From Wurfbainia villosa (taxonomy: Eukaryota > Streptophyta > Magnoliopsida > Zingiberales > Zingiberaceae), in assembly GCA_025175895.1 (NCBI GenBank), contig CM045989.1, positions 131,391,272-131,455,271 of the forward strand: 64,000 nt of DNA, written 5' to 3'. How positions within the stretch are numbered: position 1 is the first letter of the stretch; the number at the start of each line of letters is the position of its first letter. A model generated the notes under the pieces. That model was given only the letters and a program-made list of their open reading frames with translations, did no database searches and was not told the origin of the DNA. This document shows positions 12,302-24,340 of the stretch, piece by piece. Both the position numbers and the translations under genes were made by a program.

Positions 12302-15300
12302 TCAAGATGAGGAATAGATGTTTTCCATTCCCAGCTTGACTATAAGATCATGAAATCTAAAACTGTTCAGTCCCTTTGTTAACACATCAGCCAATTGTAA
12401 TTCCGAAGGGGCATATGACATACACACTAATCCTTCCTCCAATTTTTCCTTGATGAAATGTTTATCAATTTCAATATGCTTAGTCCTATCATGTTGAAAA
12501 GGATTATGAGAAATATTGATAGCTGACTTATTATCATAATAGGATTTCATAGGACATTCCCATTTGATTTTTAAATCATTCAAAATAATCTTCAACCAAA
12601 GTAGTTCACATAATCCTTGAGCAATGGCCCTAAACTTTGATTCTGTAGATGATCTTGCCACCACATTTTTCTTCTTGCTCTTCCATATCACCAAATTACC
12701 ACCAAGTACAATATCCTGTAGTTGATCTTCTATCAACTAGAGAACCTCCCTATTCTGCATCTGTGTAGGCTTCTAAAGTTAGTGTCTCATTTTTCTTAAA
12801 CGAGATTCCATTTCCCAGAGTGCCTTTCAAGTAATTCAATACTCTATAAGTAGCTTGAAGGTGTGATTCTCTTGGATCATGCATGAATTGGCTGATTACG
12901 CTCACAGCATATGTTATATCTGGCCAAGTGTGAGCAAGGTATATGAGTCTACCAACCAACCTCTAATACATCATTTTGTCAACAGCTAGTTCTTCATTAG
13001 CTTCTCCTATCTTGTGATTTGGATCCATTGGACTAGAAATCAGCTTACACCCAATCTTCCCTGTTTCAGCTAACAGATCAGTCACATACTTCTGCTGAGA
13101 AATAAAAACTCCTTTGGTAGAGTATGCTACCTCAATACTAAGGAAGTACTTTAGTTTAAACAGTTCCTTTATTTCAAATTCCTCCACTAATTTCTACTTT
13201 ATATCATGTTTTTCCTTTTCATCATTTTCGGTTACAATGATATCATCTACATAGACTAGAAGGTGCATCACCTTCCCTGTAGTTGAGTGCTTAATGAAGA
13301 GAGTATGGTCCCCTTGGCTTTGTTTATACCCAGATTTCTTCATGACGTTTGCAAATCTTCCGAACCATGCCTTAGGAGATTGTTTTAAACCATAAAGAGC
13401 CTTCCTCAATTTACATACTCTATTACCAGTATCCCCTGCAAATTCTGATAGGATGTTCATATAAATTTCATCTAAATCTCCATGGAGAAATGTATTCTTC
13501 ACATCATACTATAGGAGTTGCCAGTTGAAGTGTGCAGCTAAAGATAGTCGAACTCTGACAGTGTTCATTTTTGCAATTGGAGCAAAGGTCTCCTGATAAT
13601 CTACCCCATAAGTCTGAGTATATCCTTTTGCCACCAACCTACCTTTATATCTCTCAAGGAATCCATTTGCTTTGTATTTCAGTCTGAAAATCCACTTACA
13701 ATCAACAATGTTCTTTCCCTTTGGTTTATCAACAACCCCCCATGTCTTATTCTTTTCTAATGCATCCATTTCCTCCCTCATAGCATCCCTCTATTCCCTT
13801 TTTGACAATGCCTCAAAAACAATGTTGGGAATACTCATGGTATTTTAGACTCACAATGGATTTCTTGTGGACTGATAATAGATGTTTATGAGAAACATAG
13901 TGAGATAGAGGGCAGAGAGGGTGTTTGGTGCATTCTCTGGTACCTTTTCTAACAACAATGGGAAGGTCAATGAATGGTTCAATAGATTGTAAAGATGGAT
14001 CAAATCTTACCTTGATCTCAGCATCAAGGTCGGAGGTTTGTGGGTGAGGTTCTTGGACTCGTATCACTTTTCGAGCAGTCTTTCTCCTTGAGTACACTTG
14101 AGGAATCCTTGGAGCATCACGAGGGACACTGGATGCAAAGGAAGATGGAGGTGACTCACTAGATGGAATCGAAGGTGATTTGGTACGAATTTGAGTAGGA
14201 GGAAGATCAAATGCATTAATGGGTTCAAATGACTCATAAGTGTTATCTTCTGTCACTAAAATCTCCCCCTGAGGATAGGACTTGGAGGAGAATGGGGTAT
14301 GTTCAAAAAAGGTAACATTAGCTAAGGTGAAAAACTTTTGAGATGAAGGGTGGTAACACTTGTACCCTTTTTGAGTGGATGAGTATCCACGGAAGTCACA
14401 TTTGATGGCACGAGGGTCTAGTTTACCTCGTATTGGACCGTGGATATGGACAAAGGCAGTGCACCAAAAAATCCTAGGAGTAAGCCCATTTGTCGTTCAA
14501 AAATGAGGATAGAAATTGTTGAGGAGTTGCATGAGACTTTTGTTGTCTAAGACACCTGAGGGAAGTCTGTTTATCATGTATGTGGCATTAAGGGCAGCCT
14601 CTCCCCAATAGGATTTAAGGACATTGTTGTGGAAAAGAATGACACGAGTAGTGTTGAGTAAATGTCCATTTTTTTCTTTCTGCTATTCCACTTTGTTGGG
14701 GTGTATGAACACAAGACGAGTCATGAATAATCCCCTGGGATTGGAAATAGGAGGACAAGATTTGGTTGAAGTAATCTCTAGCGTTGTCGGTCCTAAAGCT
14801 TTTGATTTTCACTCCAAATTGATTTTGAATCATTGAGTGAAAATTAGGAATAACAATGCTGACATTATATTTTTGTTTGAGGAGAAACAATCATGTAACC
14901 CGAGTGCAATCATCAATTAAGGAGACAAGCCATTGAGCCCCAGAAACATTGGGAATATTAAGACCCCATATATCACTGAGAATCAAATGAAAGGGAGTAA
15001 AACTTCTTTTATTGCTAATAGGAAAGGGTAGACGAGAATGTTTTGCCACTTCGCAAACCTCACACAGAAACTCAAAGACATCCAATCCTTGAAAAAAATG
15101 AGGAAACATGACTTTTAAAAACCCTAAAAGAGGGATGACCAAGACCTTTGTGATACAACCAAATGTTGTATTTAATGGAAGAATTGTGAAAAGATAAAGA
15201 CAAATTATACCTAATTTTCTTAGTGGATTCAAGGTAGTAAAGACCGCTATGTTCCTTAGCAAGTCCAATCCTCCTCCCCGATTCCTGATCCTAAAGAACA

Positions 15301-16658
15301 CAATAAGAAGGGGAAAAAATGACATGACAGTGAAGTTCAATAGTTAATTTTAGTATGGAAACAAGGCTAGCAGACTGTTTTGGTACATGGAGGACATTTT
15401 TAAGGAAAATACTAGGGGTAAGGTGAACATATCCAAAACTAGAAACAGTAGCTAAAGATCCATTAGCTACTAGAATTTTTTTGTTACTTGGGTTGGGGTT
15501 ATAAGTGTGAAAAAATTGAGAATTGATAGTCATGTGGTATGTGGCACCGGAGTTTATTATCCATGATTTATCAAAGAAACTATTTGAGGTATTCATGCAA
15601 AAAGAAAGTGAGGGGATACATGAGAGAGTCAAAGAGCACGCGCCTGACGATTTATCAAGAGAACCCAATGATCCTCAAAGTTTCTCAATTTCTACACTGT
15701 TGAATCCGCCTAGGATTGGATTGTCTTAAGTATGGGATTGCTCGATCAAGTTTGTCTGAGGTCTATGTTGCCCCCCACGACTTCCCCATTCTCGTCTTGG
15801 TGGTTTACCAAGTAGTTTCCAACATGTCTCTTTGGTGTGGCGCAGTTTCTTACCGTAATTGCACCAAAGATAGCCTTTATTGTCTTTAACCGGAGGCAAA
15901 TCACTCTTATCTTTCTCCTGCATATCAGTTTTAGCATCAAGGGCTGATCCAGCAATGCGTTGAGGCTCAAGCATCACACTTCGTCGACTTTCCTTAACCC
16001 GGAGTAGGGAGATCGTCTCGGCTAGGGACGGTATGCAGTCTTTGCCAATGATTTGGATTCGGACCTGATCAAATTCAGGAATTAAGTCGGCCAAAAAGTC
16101 ATATACACGATCCTTTTCAATGAAATTCTTCAACGCAACAGCATTTGCAATACATTTCATCTCAATTACTTGGTAGTGATCTAGTTCGTGCCATAATTTT
16201 TGCAAAACAGTAGCATATTCAGTGATTTTTTTATCTCCCTGCTTAGTAGCACCTGTTTTGACTTTGAGTTCATAAACTTGGGCAACATTACGGGCTTTTG
16301 AGTAAGTGCAAGTAATGCAGTCCCAAATTTTGTTAGCAATAGTGAGAAACATACATGTATCACTAATGGATGGCTCCATGGAATCCCATAACTAAGACAT
16401 AAGTATAGAGTCTTCTTCATCCCATGCCTCAAAGGTTAGCTCAGTCGTGGCAGGTCCCGTCCCAAGGATATGGCTAAGTTTTCCTTTGCCCTTAAGGTAA
16501 GTACGAACAACTTGAGACCATTTCAGGTAGTTCTTCCTGTTGAGTCTATTGGAGATCCAAATATTCTGTAGATTGTCAATATTTTGGACTGAACTGTAAT
16601 CATCAGACACAATTGATTGGCTAGGATTGCTAGAAACGGTTGTTTGAGAATTGGCCAT
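12302..16658 (-). pseudogene. Copia gag-pol pseudogene
   Basis: Reading leftward from 16658: gag (FEAWDEEDSILMS and a UBN2-type gag to about 15930, with a zinc-knuckle-like C-x2-G stretch LWCNYGKKLRHTKETC); aspartic protease (SWIINSGATYHM, near 15570); integrase with a GAG-pre-integrase region (CEVCEVAKHSRLPF) and core (IWGLNIPN, SFRTDNARDYF, HTPQQSGIAERK); a Ser/Pro-rich linker (14256-13813); reverse transcriptase (KWIFRLKYKANG, LYGLKQSPKAWF, YVDDII); and RNase H (STESKFRAIAQG, YYDNKSAINIS, HDRTKHIEIDKHF). Gag and RT share one frame, but the middle and RNase H lie in other frames and several stops intervene. At least four frameshifts make it non-functional. Confidence 0.93.
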
Positions 16659-16708
16659 GATGAAGAAAGATAGGAGCAGGAAAAAAGAGAATTAACAATG
16701 AAGGCTAG

Positions 16709-16721
16709 TGCTCTGATACCA
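16709..16721 (-). promoter_or_regulatory. tRNA-Met primer-binding site of the intronic copia
   Basis: Minus-strand TGGTATCAGAGCA lies directly inside the 5' LTR and is complementary to the 3' end of initiator tRNA-Met. Confidence 0.9.
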
Positions 16722-16993
16722 TGTGGAAAAAATTGATTTTCCCTCTTTTCAAAATGGGAATAACCCAGTATTATATACAAAATTACAATAGAGAAAATAG
16801 GAAACTAGAAGAGAGAATAGAAAACTAACTTATTCCTAAATAACTAGATCCCTTAATTTAAGGGATCTCCGTATGCAGCAAAATCCCTTAATTTAAGGGA
16901 TCTCTGCAGCTTTATTTCCTTCCTACACAACTTTATTTCCTTCCCATACACAACTTCATTTCCTTCCTGTAAACAACTATTTACAATTCAACA
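16722..16993 (-). repeat. 5' LTR of the intronic copia element
   Basis: 272 bp. It is homologous to 12059-12297 but carries an extra internal segment around 16780-16830. It again contains two cccttaatttaaggg palindromes. Confidence 0.92.
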
Positions 16994-18105
16994 ATTATGG
17001 CTAAAAAATTTAAAGACAACTTGAAATTTAAAGGGAGTATTGTGTATCACTTTTAAACAAAGTAGAAAATAAGAAGAAGAAAAAAAGAACTATTCACATG
17101 TTTACAATTCGAACTAGAGAATTTAATCTTCTTGTCCCAAAATATAGAAAATTGTAAGTTTTATTATCAGTTTCATTTTTAATAAAAACACAGATATAAA
17201 AGAATGATAAAAAAAAATCACTACGACCAGTGAAATGAGCTTCCAAAACACTTCACCTCTTCAAATTTTTAATAGAAGAATGTTTTTTTTTTTTTACTAA
17301 AAAAAACCCTTTTTCGAAAATAGGTTACCCTTAACTTTGGGAATCAGTTTTCCCTCTAGGATTTATGGTAGGGCATGTGCCCTACCATTCCTTAATATAG
17401 ATTCGCTGCTAGCTGTGGCAATAAGTAGTTGCGTGATAATCAGAAAGAGAATATTTCTTCATACATATTGAAACCTTATATATTGTTGGCCATTTTCTAT
17501 GCACTATAAATCTTAGTACATACATGAAATTTTCATCCAAGAAAGAGAGCTAAAAGGGCAAGAAAGAAATATAATAGAAAATGCGAGTAAAAATAGGAAA
17601 AAATCTAAAACATGGTCAACTATTAATCTGCTGTGAACAGACATGTTAATATGTAGTAATATGCCTATAGGTGATGATTAATTTCTAATAAGAAATTTTG
17701 AATACGAGTTATAATTCATCAAAATATAACATCTGTCATACAATTCTGGTAACCTAAATAAAGGATTAACCAAGTGGATTTCATAATTAAGTTTTGACTT
17801 GAATGTATCACACTATAAATAATCTAATTTATCTAACCCACTTGCCAACTTCTATCACAAAATTTCACACTAGGTTGGAAAAATTCATCTGAAGGAAGGA
17901 TTGGTTGTCTTTCATTCAAGCAAAACATTTCTGAGCAGCTCTAGTTTTGCTAAGGGAAGATATGTTGAGCATAATGCTAGAACCTAGATATTCTCCTAAT
18001 CGTAACAATTGGATATTGGTAAAAATAAAAATAAAAATAAATGGACAACATCTACAAATCAGTTGATAATAAGGGCGACGGAGGAAGGAACCTACATCGG
18101 CTTAC

Positions 18106-18885
18106 CTCTCGCTCGTTGCACATCGGGATCTGAAGCAGAACCATCGGATACTCATCAACATTCATCGTGTTTCCACCTCCCAAATCGCCCGCACTTCCAT
18201 ACTCGACCAATGGGACCGGCTTCACGCCTCGGAGTCTAATATAGAAGCAGCCAAGCGTCAACACGAGGCGATCCACCGACTGCACAAGAAATAACACAAT
18301 GCACATGTTGGCCAACGCCTGTACCGGAGGCGCGAGGTAGGCCACCCTGATCATGAGCCAGTTGGCGTAGATGAACTCCAGGACCTCGGCAGAGGAGGCG
18401 TAGGACGGAGGGCTGAAGTGCCAGCCCTTGAAATAAGCGGCCAGCTCGAGGACAAGGAGGAGGATGGCGATGACGAGGAAAACTCGGATGAGGTGGTAGA
18501 GGCGAGAGGCGGGAGCGGACCGGTGCGTGGGTGTGGATATCCGCCTGGCTGCGGTGCGGAGGAGGCCAAAGAGACGGGAGGGGAGGGAGGCGAGGAGGAA
18601 AGCCGAGCCGAGGAGGCGGAGAAGGAGGAACCACGACATCTGACGGGGGCTTCGGCCGCGGGACTTCCCGGCGGCAACGGGGGTGGTGGGTGTACCGACC
18701 TCGACGGCTGCGTATTCGGAGGAGGTGTCCCCGGGCGTGGTCGCCGGCAGCGGCGACTGAGGGGTGGAGGGCGAGAGGAAGCCATGGGCCTTGAGGCGCT
18801 CCTTGTTCCACCATTCTTGGAACTCGTAGTTGGGGGGCGGAGGAGGCATCGAGGCGACGAGATCTCTCCCTGCTCTCGCACTCAT
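18106..18885 (-). CDS. CSLC: Cellulose synthase-like C, exon 1 (N-terminal and first membrane spans)
   Basis: 260 codons from ATG at 18885 to the GTAAGC donor. The N-terminus is Pro/Ser/Thr-rich with an EFQEWWNKER block (21-30), then KSRGRSPRQMSWFLLLRLLG, which is typical of CSLC. Two hydrophobic regions follow: about 133-152 (RVFLVIAILLLVLELAAYF), directly before the family hallmark YFKGWHF, and about 184-216 (YLAPPVQALANMCIVLFLVQSVDRLVL). The exon ends in MVLLQIPMCNERE, the entry to the GT2 domain. The enzyme would sit in the Golgi membrane with its catalytic domain facing the cytosol, making the xyloglucan glucan backbone. The exon is very GC-rich. No upstream in-frame Met is favoured; a second Met at residue 13 is possible. 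Only 209 bp of original 5' flank remain before a retrotransposon. Confidence 0.93.
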
Positions 18886-19094
18886 CTTCGCCCTAATCGG
18901 AGCAACCGCGACGAGGGGCGAAATTGTAAATGTATTTTTATTTATTTAGTGAGAGGATGGCCGAATTTAGAGGTCTCTGGACTAAATGTAAACTTTCTGA
19001 CGAAATACATATAATCTCCCAATGAAAATTACTCAAATTCTTTATTTTTTGGGCCGTACGTCCTAATTGCGGAAGGAGAGGTCTCGTACTCAGT
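18886..19094 (-). promoter_or_regulatory. Remnant 5' flank/5'UTR of CSLC
   Basis: This is the only non-transposon sequence left upstream of the CSLC start. A weak TATA-like word (minus strand ATTATATGTATTT, about 19000-19014) lies about 120 bp before the ATG. Nothing else regulatory stands out. E6 begins at 19095. Confidence 0.45.
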
Positions 19095-19610
19095 TGTTAG
19101 AATCGTGAATTGCATTGAATCCGAATGACTGTGGGGTGACTATGAGAACGTTGCTAAGGATTGAATTTCTAGACGGGTAAAGTCTCAACGGATTAAAAAT
19201 TATCAAATATTAGGAAAAAAAATTCTATTAGTTAAGTCAAGATAGAATTAAAATTAATTAGTCAACTGATAGGATATATCAATCGATTGGTTATCTCTAA
19301 ACCCTTAGGTCAAGAGTTTAGAAGAGCTCAGTGGAACGTAGGTGTGACTAGTCGACTGTTAAGATTTACTATTCAGCTAGTGTATTATACTAGATCACAG
19401 AATATTTGAAAGTTAATTGCTCGACTTGACTGAAAAGTATTAGTCAACTGATGGTGATGTGGATAGAGTCACTAAATGGATAGCTCGAAGAAACAGTCGA
19501 ATTTACAAGGGATCAATTGTCTAATGAGTAAGGTCAGTCAACTAATCAATAGAAATTAGTCCAACATTCACCTTATAAAAGATGGTTTTGTGAAGATTAG
19601 AAGAGGTTGG
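19095..19610 (+). repeat. E6 5' LTR, left part (U3)
   Basis: It starts with tgttag, the inverse of the ctaaca end at 51057. It contains AGTCGACTG-type words at 19250-19560, many degraded, and a TATA box (ccttataaaagatgg, 19570-19584), so U3 and the promoter lie here. It is cut by E0 at the duplicated target gttgg (19606-19610). Confidence 0.85.
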
Positions 19611-21030
19611 TGTAGGATCTTTGATGAGCGCTAGAGGGGGGTGAATGATGCGTTCTCTTCGTTTAATGGAATTCGTTCGTGCTTACGTGCTTGTCTACAA
19701 TTCTTATTAATATGCATAGCGGAAATAATAATGAAGCATAAACAAAATATACAAACACACAACACACAAGAACACGACGATATAACATAGTTCGGAACCT
19801 TAGGGTTCCTACTTCACGGATTGAGCTCAAATGAGCTCTAGCGATGCAAATACCACCACTAATAAAAAATACTCCTCGATAATAAGTCGGAGGCGGAGAA
19901 ACCTCATACAAGGATTACAAAAGTAACACAAGAAATTATAAGTAAATGCAAAGTTGAAATACAATACAAGTAAAGAAAAATACTTTATAAGAAGACTTTA
20001 AATGCTTGCTTTTTGTTGCTTGAGAAGAGTCTTGAAGGTCTGGATTGCAGCAACAAATCTCCTCCAAATCGCCTCAAAGAACCATGCTAAAATCCTTCTC
20101 CTCGAGCTCCCTTTAAAGCTGCAACTAGGGATGGAATCCACTTAGCAATCGACTGCTCGCGACCATCAGTCCATTGCTCCTGTTGCCATTGTGAGACACC
20201 AACTTAATCCACGTTGGATAAGTTCCAACGAATAAACTATCAGTCAACTGATCATATCCATTAGTCGACTGATCATGCCTCCACTCGACTACTAAACTCT
20301 AGCAGTCGACTCGGAAATATTCTGTGTCTGTGTCCTCGACTATCAGTCGACTGCCATTCATGACAATCGACTGATCAAACCATCAATCAACTGTCAAATA
20401 CTGACAGTCGACTGTCAAGGTCATGCGACCGTAGTCGAACATCAGTCGACTCTCTGACAGTCGACTGATAAGTGTCGACTCGGCTGTCAAGTGTCAAAAC
20501 ACTTGACCAATCGACTGGGTCATAACCCCAGTTGACTGACAAACCTCAAACATGAGGTTTAACTTTAAGTATGATGCTCTCATACTTGCTAGACTACCTT
20601 TAGTCGAGACCTAAGCCTTCTAGCCACCTCCATCAGCCTCACGCCTATTAGATCCCTCTAAGTCATCCATGACTTGTTCATCTATACGTTAGCCTTCAGG
20701 TGCTTATATCGGCTATTGTTATGCTAATGTGGTCTATACCGCCAAAGCACATTTGGCCTTACGCTACTAAGACACACGCTTGAATTTTACACCGCCAAAC
20801 CATTGGACTTATGCTGCCAAGACTCCATCCTTGGACTTTACGCCGCCAATATCAACCCTTATACTTTCCAAATGCCAAGTACCCATAACTTGGACTTTCA
20901 CCGTCAAGACTACACACTTAGATTTACGTGACCAAGACTATACCCTTGGACTTTCCATGCCAACTTCATGTTAGACTTTTCAAATGCCAAGACTCAAGCT
21001 TGGACTTTCCCTTGCCAAGGCTCATGCTTG
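19611..21030 (-). repeat. E0 3' LTR, left part
   Basis: Plus strand starts tgtaggatctttgatgagcgc, homologous to the 5' LTR at 49070. It carries AGTCGACTG-type words at about 20145-20535, and a cttgg/ccaag minisatellite at about 20770-21020, where E1 inserts. Confidence 0.9.
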
Positions 21031-22841
21031 TGTTGGAGATTCTGGAATCATGCATAGCAGAATAAAGCGAATAAAATAATTTTTATTACATCCCAGACAT
21101 CCCTTAGGGGCCAGAAAAATTTGCTTTGGCATAATCGCATGAAAACACACAAGGAGAAGGAGAAGTTATACATTCGAGATTCTTTTGAATCCGTCGAAAC
21201 CACAAGCAAGACCAATGGGCTTTGTCTCTATTAGTATCCATGTGGGGATCACCTGAGACAACTCCTAGAGTAACAAGCCTTTGTCTCCGATTGATGCTAG
21301 CTAACCGACGGAGCTAAGAGAAGAGGAGAGAGGAAAAAATGGCTACCAAAGGGAAAACCTAAAACCAAAACCTTGCTCAAAGATTATCAAGGGATCTATT
21401 TATAGATCTCTTGATTAGGTTATCTTAGAAGCTTTTGACGAAACATATCTTACCATAATTATCCCATAATTAAGGTAAGAATAACCCAAAAATTTTCTAT
21501 AAGAGAAAATCTCCAAAAGCGGCGAAACCGCGACATGGCTGTGTGGATTCACATGGTTGTGTGGATTCACATGGCCTAGTCGTGTGTCCTTCTGGGCATA
21601 GCCCAGACTTTGGCCTTTTTTGCTAGAGTCAGGCACGACCCATGCCAGGTTAGGCACGACCATGTGAGACTCTGTATAGTCTGTTTGACTTCGTTTAAGT
21701 GCGATATAGTCGTGCTAAGTCTGACAAAGCCATAGGAGGTTCCATAGCCTCCATTTCACACCCCTTGGTCTAGTCAAACCAGACATATCCTCTTTCAACG
21801 AGAATCTCATTCTCAGACTTATTTTACATCTTGAGATTACCCGTAGTGCATGTGACCCAATAGGTTCCCGGTTATATTAGTCATTCATAATTAACCCCTT
21901 AATTATGAATAGATCATGAGTGACACCTAGCAGTACATCATAACCCCCAATTGACCGGAAAGTCTAAATCGACTTTAGAACATTTTTTGAACCCTTCAGC
22001 AGCTTCAGTTGTTCGTGTCTTGTTCCTTTCACTCATCCTATGACCACTTGGTTCAGGACATGGTCTTGTGTTCGTCTCCACTAGGATGACTACGTCACAC
22101 CTAGTCCAAGTTAATTTCCTTGTCCTGTGGATTCAAGTTACTCCTACATGTTCCTAAGAAGACCATCTTCTTAACATGCTTGCTCTGGCCAGAGACTTCT
22201 GAGTAACAATCCTGACAAGAGACCTAGGATATACATCTCATTTATCAAGAGTGGTGAATCCTCTGTAGGTTATTCAAACACCTTCGATCACTTTGGCTTA
22301 TACCCAATCATCCCGGAGTTACACCTACTATGTAGATGGCTGAGAAGAAGTCAAAGTACAAGGCGTCATGATCAAGATGACTTAAATACCTTAAGTCTAA
22401 GGAAGCTCGCACTCAAGTTGCAATGAGATCTTCAACGACATATAGAACCATATGAAGTCTCATAGCAGACCACTCCAATAAACTAGTTACCATAACTAAC
22501 ATCCATATGTTCACTCTCAACATCCCTATACTTCCATTCAGTGAGTACCGAATGTTTGGATAAACCAAGGAGCATAACATATGCTAGTTTCACAGAATTG
22601 ATAATGTCCAATCTCATCAATTCATCGACTAGAGATAGTTTCAATACTTGCATATTTATACATGATGAGATACACACTAATTGTGATCTAATCATAATCT
22701 CTCTCATTCTATGCATCGTATTGTGGACTTCAGTATATGAGTTTAAGATCCAATCAAATACATAGATAATGTACACTTAAATAGTGGATTTTATTAATAA
22801 CTTCTAAGACGATTGCCTTAGGAAACCTCTCAATTACATCA
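21031..22841 (-). repeat. E1 3' LTR
   Basis: 1811 bp, homologous along its length to 36052-37887. A purine tract (minus strand CCAAGTGAGAGTT, 22842-22854) lies just inside. Confidence 0.94.
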
Positions 22842-22879
22842 AACTCTCACTTGGCCTACAGCCAATCGCCTTGATATCT

Positions 22880-24335
22880 AATACCATAGGCTTCTATATG
22901 CCTCTCAAACTTTTCTTAGGGAAGAGGCTTTGTTAAGAGAACTGCTAGATTCCTATCAGTAGAAACTTTCTCTATTTGTACATCTCTTCTACTAATGATC
23001 TCTCTGATCAGATGGTAACGACGTAGTACGTGTTTGGATTGTTGATGAGACCGTGGTTCCTTCGCTTGTGCAATGACACTATTATTGTCGCAGTAAATTG
23101 GTAATGCTTCAACAATGCTCGGAACTACTCTAAGTTCAGTAATGAACTTCTTAATCCAGACCACCTCCTTTGCTGCTTCAGAAGCTGCAATGTACTATGC
23201 CTCCATAGTAGAATCAACAATGGTGTCTTGCTTGAAACTCTTCCATCTCACCGCACCTCCATTTAAGATGAATATGTATCCAGACTGAGATTTAGAATCA
23301 TCCTTATATGTCTGGAAGCTAGCATCAGTATACCTGCTTACTACCATATCACCTTTTCCATATACCAAGAATAAATCTTTAGTTATTCTCAAGTACTTAA
23401 TGATTGTCTTGACAACCACCCAATGGTCCATACTAGGATTCGACTGGTATCTACTCATAACGCTCAAAGCGTATGATACATCAGGTCTCGTACATAACAT
23501 AACATACATGATCGATCCTATAGCTAATGCATATGGGATCTGACTCATGCGAATCCTCTCATTTTCAGTGTGCGGATATATAGACTTCGAAAGGTGAATC
23601 TCATGCCTCATGAGAATAAAACATTTCTTGGATTCTTCCATGCTAAACCATTTTAGTACTTTGTCTATGTATGTAGACTAAGAAAGACTAAGCAACCGAT
23701 TCGATCTATCTCTATAGATCTTAATCCCCAAAATATAGATTGTTTCTCCCATGTCTTTCATGGAGAAAATTTTGGACAACCAGACATTGACTGTTTACAA
23801 AATAGGAATATCATTTTCTATAATTAATATGTCATCGACATACAATACTAAGAACACGATCGCACTCCCACTTACCTTCTTATACACAGGGCTCCTCAGA
23901 ATTTTGTGATAAATCAAACTGTTTGATTGCCTCATCAAAATGTGTATTCCAACTCCTGAATGCTTGCTTCAATCCATAAATAGAACGTTGAAGCTTGCAT
24001 ACTTTGTTCTTGTCAATGGATGTGAAATTCTTAGGTCGTATCATATATACATCCTCAGATAGGTTTCCATTAAGGAAAGTTATTTTCACATCCATCTGCC
24101 ATATCTCATAATCAAAATGATCCACCATGACTAGGAGTATCCGAAAGGATTTAAGCATAGCTACTGGTGAAAAAGTTTCGTCATAGTCAATACCTTATCT
24201 TTGACGATAGCCTTTTGCCACTAATCTAGCTTTATAAGTAATAATATTACCATCCATGTTGATTTTCTTCTTGAAAACCCACTTGCACCCTATAGGCGTT
24301 ATGCCTTCGGGTGGGTCTACCAAGTTCCAAACCTG
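22880..24335 (-). pseudogene. E1 RT (C-terminal part) and RNase H
   Basis: Reading leftward: KWVFKKKINMDGN and ARLVAKGYRQ (about 24260-24190); ETFSPVAMLKSFRILL; the RT block VCKLQRSIYGLKQAFRSWN (about 24000); LYVDDI catalytic Asps (about 23840); RPDVSYALSVMSRYQ (about 23470); and RNase H with STMEAEY-like, YCDNNSVIAQAKEPR and HVLRRYHLIREI (about 23060). Stops and frame changes occur between blocks. RT copies element RNA into DNA and RNase H removes the RNA strand. The upstream part of this gene continues at 31103, beyond E3. Confidence 0.9.
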
Positions 24336-24340
24336 GTTTT

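Larger units (their letters stand above)
12059..16993 (-). mobile_element. Ty1/copia retrotransposon in CSLC intron 1 (same sense as the gene)
   Basis: The element is flanked by the 5-bp duplication attat (12054-12058 and 16994-16998). Its LTRs begin and end with tg...ca. The 5' LTR is the right one because all coding matches are on the minus strand. The primer-binding site next to it (TGGTATCAGAGCA on the minus strand, 16709-16721) matches plant initiator tRNA-Met, the usual copia primer. The short LTRs (239 and 272 bp) and 4.9-kb length fit a small copia lineage. The two LTRs differ by substitutions and an indel of about 33 bp, so the insertion is old. Confidence 0.94.
614..18105 (-). other. 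CSLC intron 1 (17.5 kb, loaded with transposons)
   Basis: The intron is bounded by a GTAAGC donor after codon 260 (Glu) and a CAG acceptor before codon 261 (Val), both read on the minus strand. It carries a LINE tail, an Au SINE, three stacked SINEs with a hAT element, and a copia element, each annotated separately. The clear TSDs show that most of its length was gained by insertion. The stretches 614-1071, 1498-2944 and 17000-18105 are AT-rich with nothing recognisable. Splicing across all of it is inferred from the intact exons, not shown. Confidence 0.88.

Noticed and set aside
18236..18885. Long open frames overlapping CSLC exon 1 in other frames and on the plus strand
   Set aside because: They are shadows of a GC-rich exon; only the minus frame with the CSLC motifs and matching splice sites is supported.
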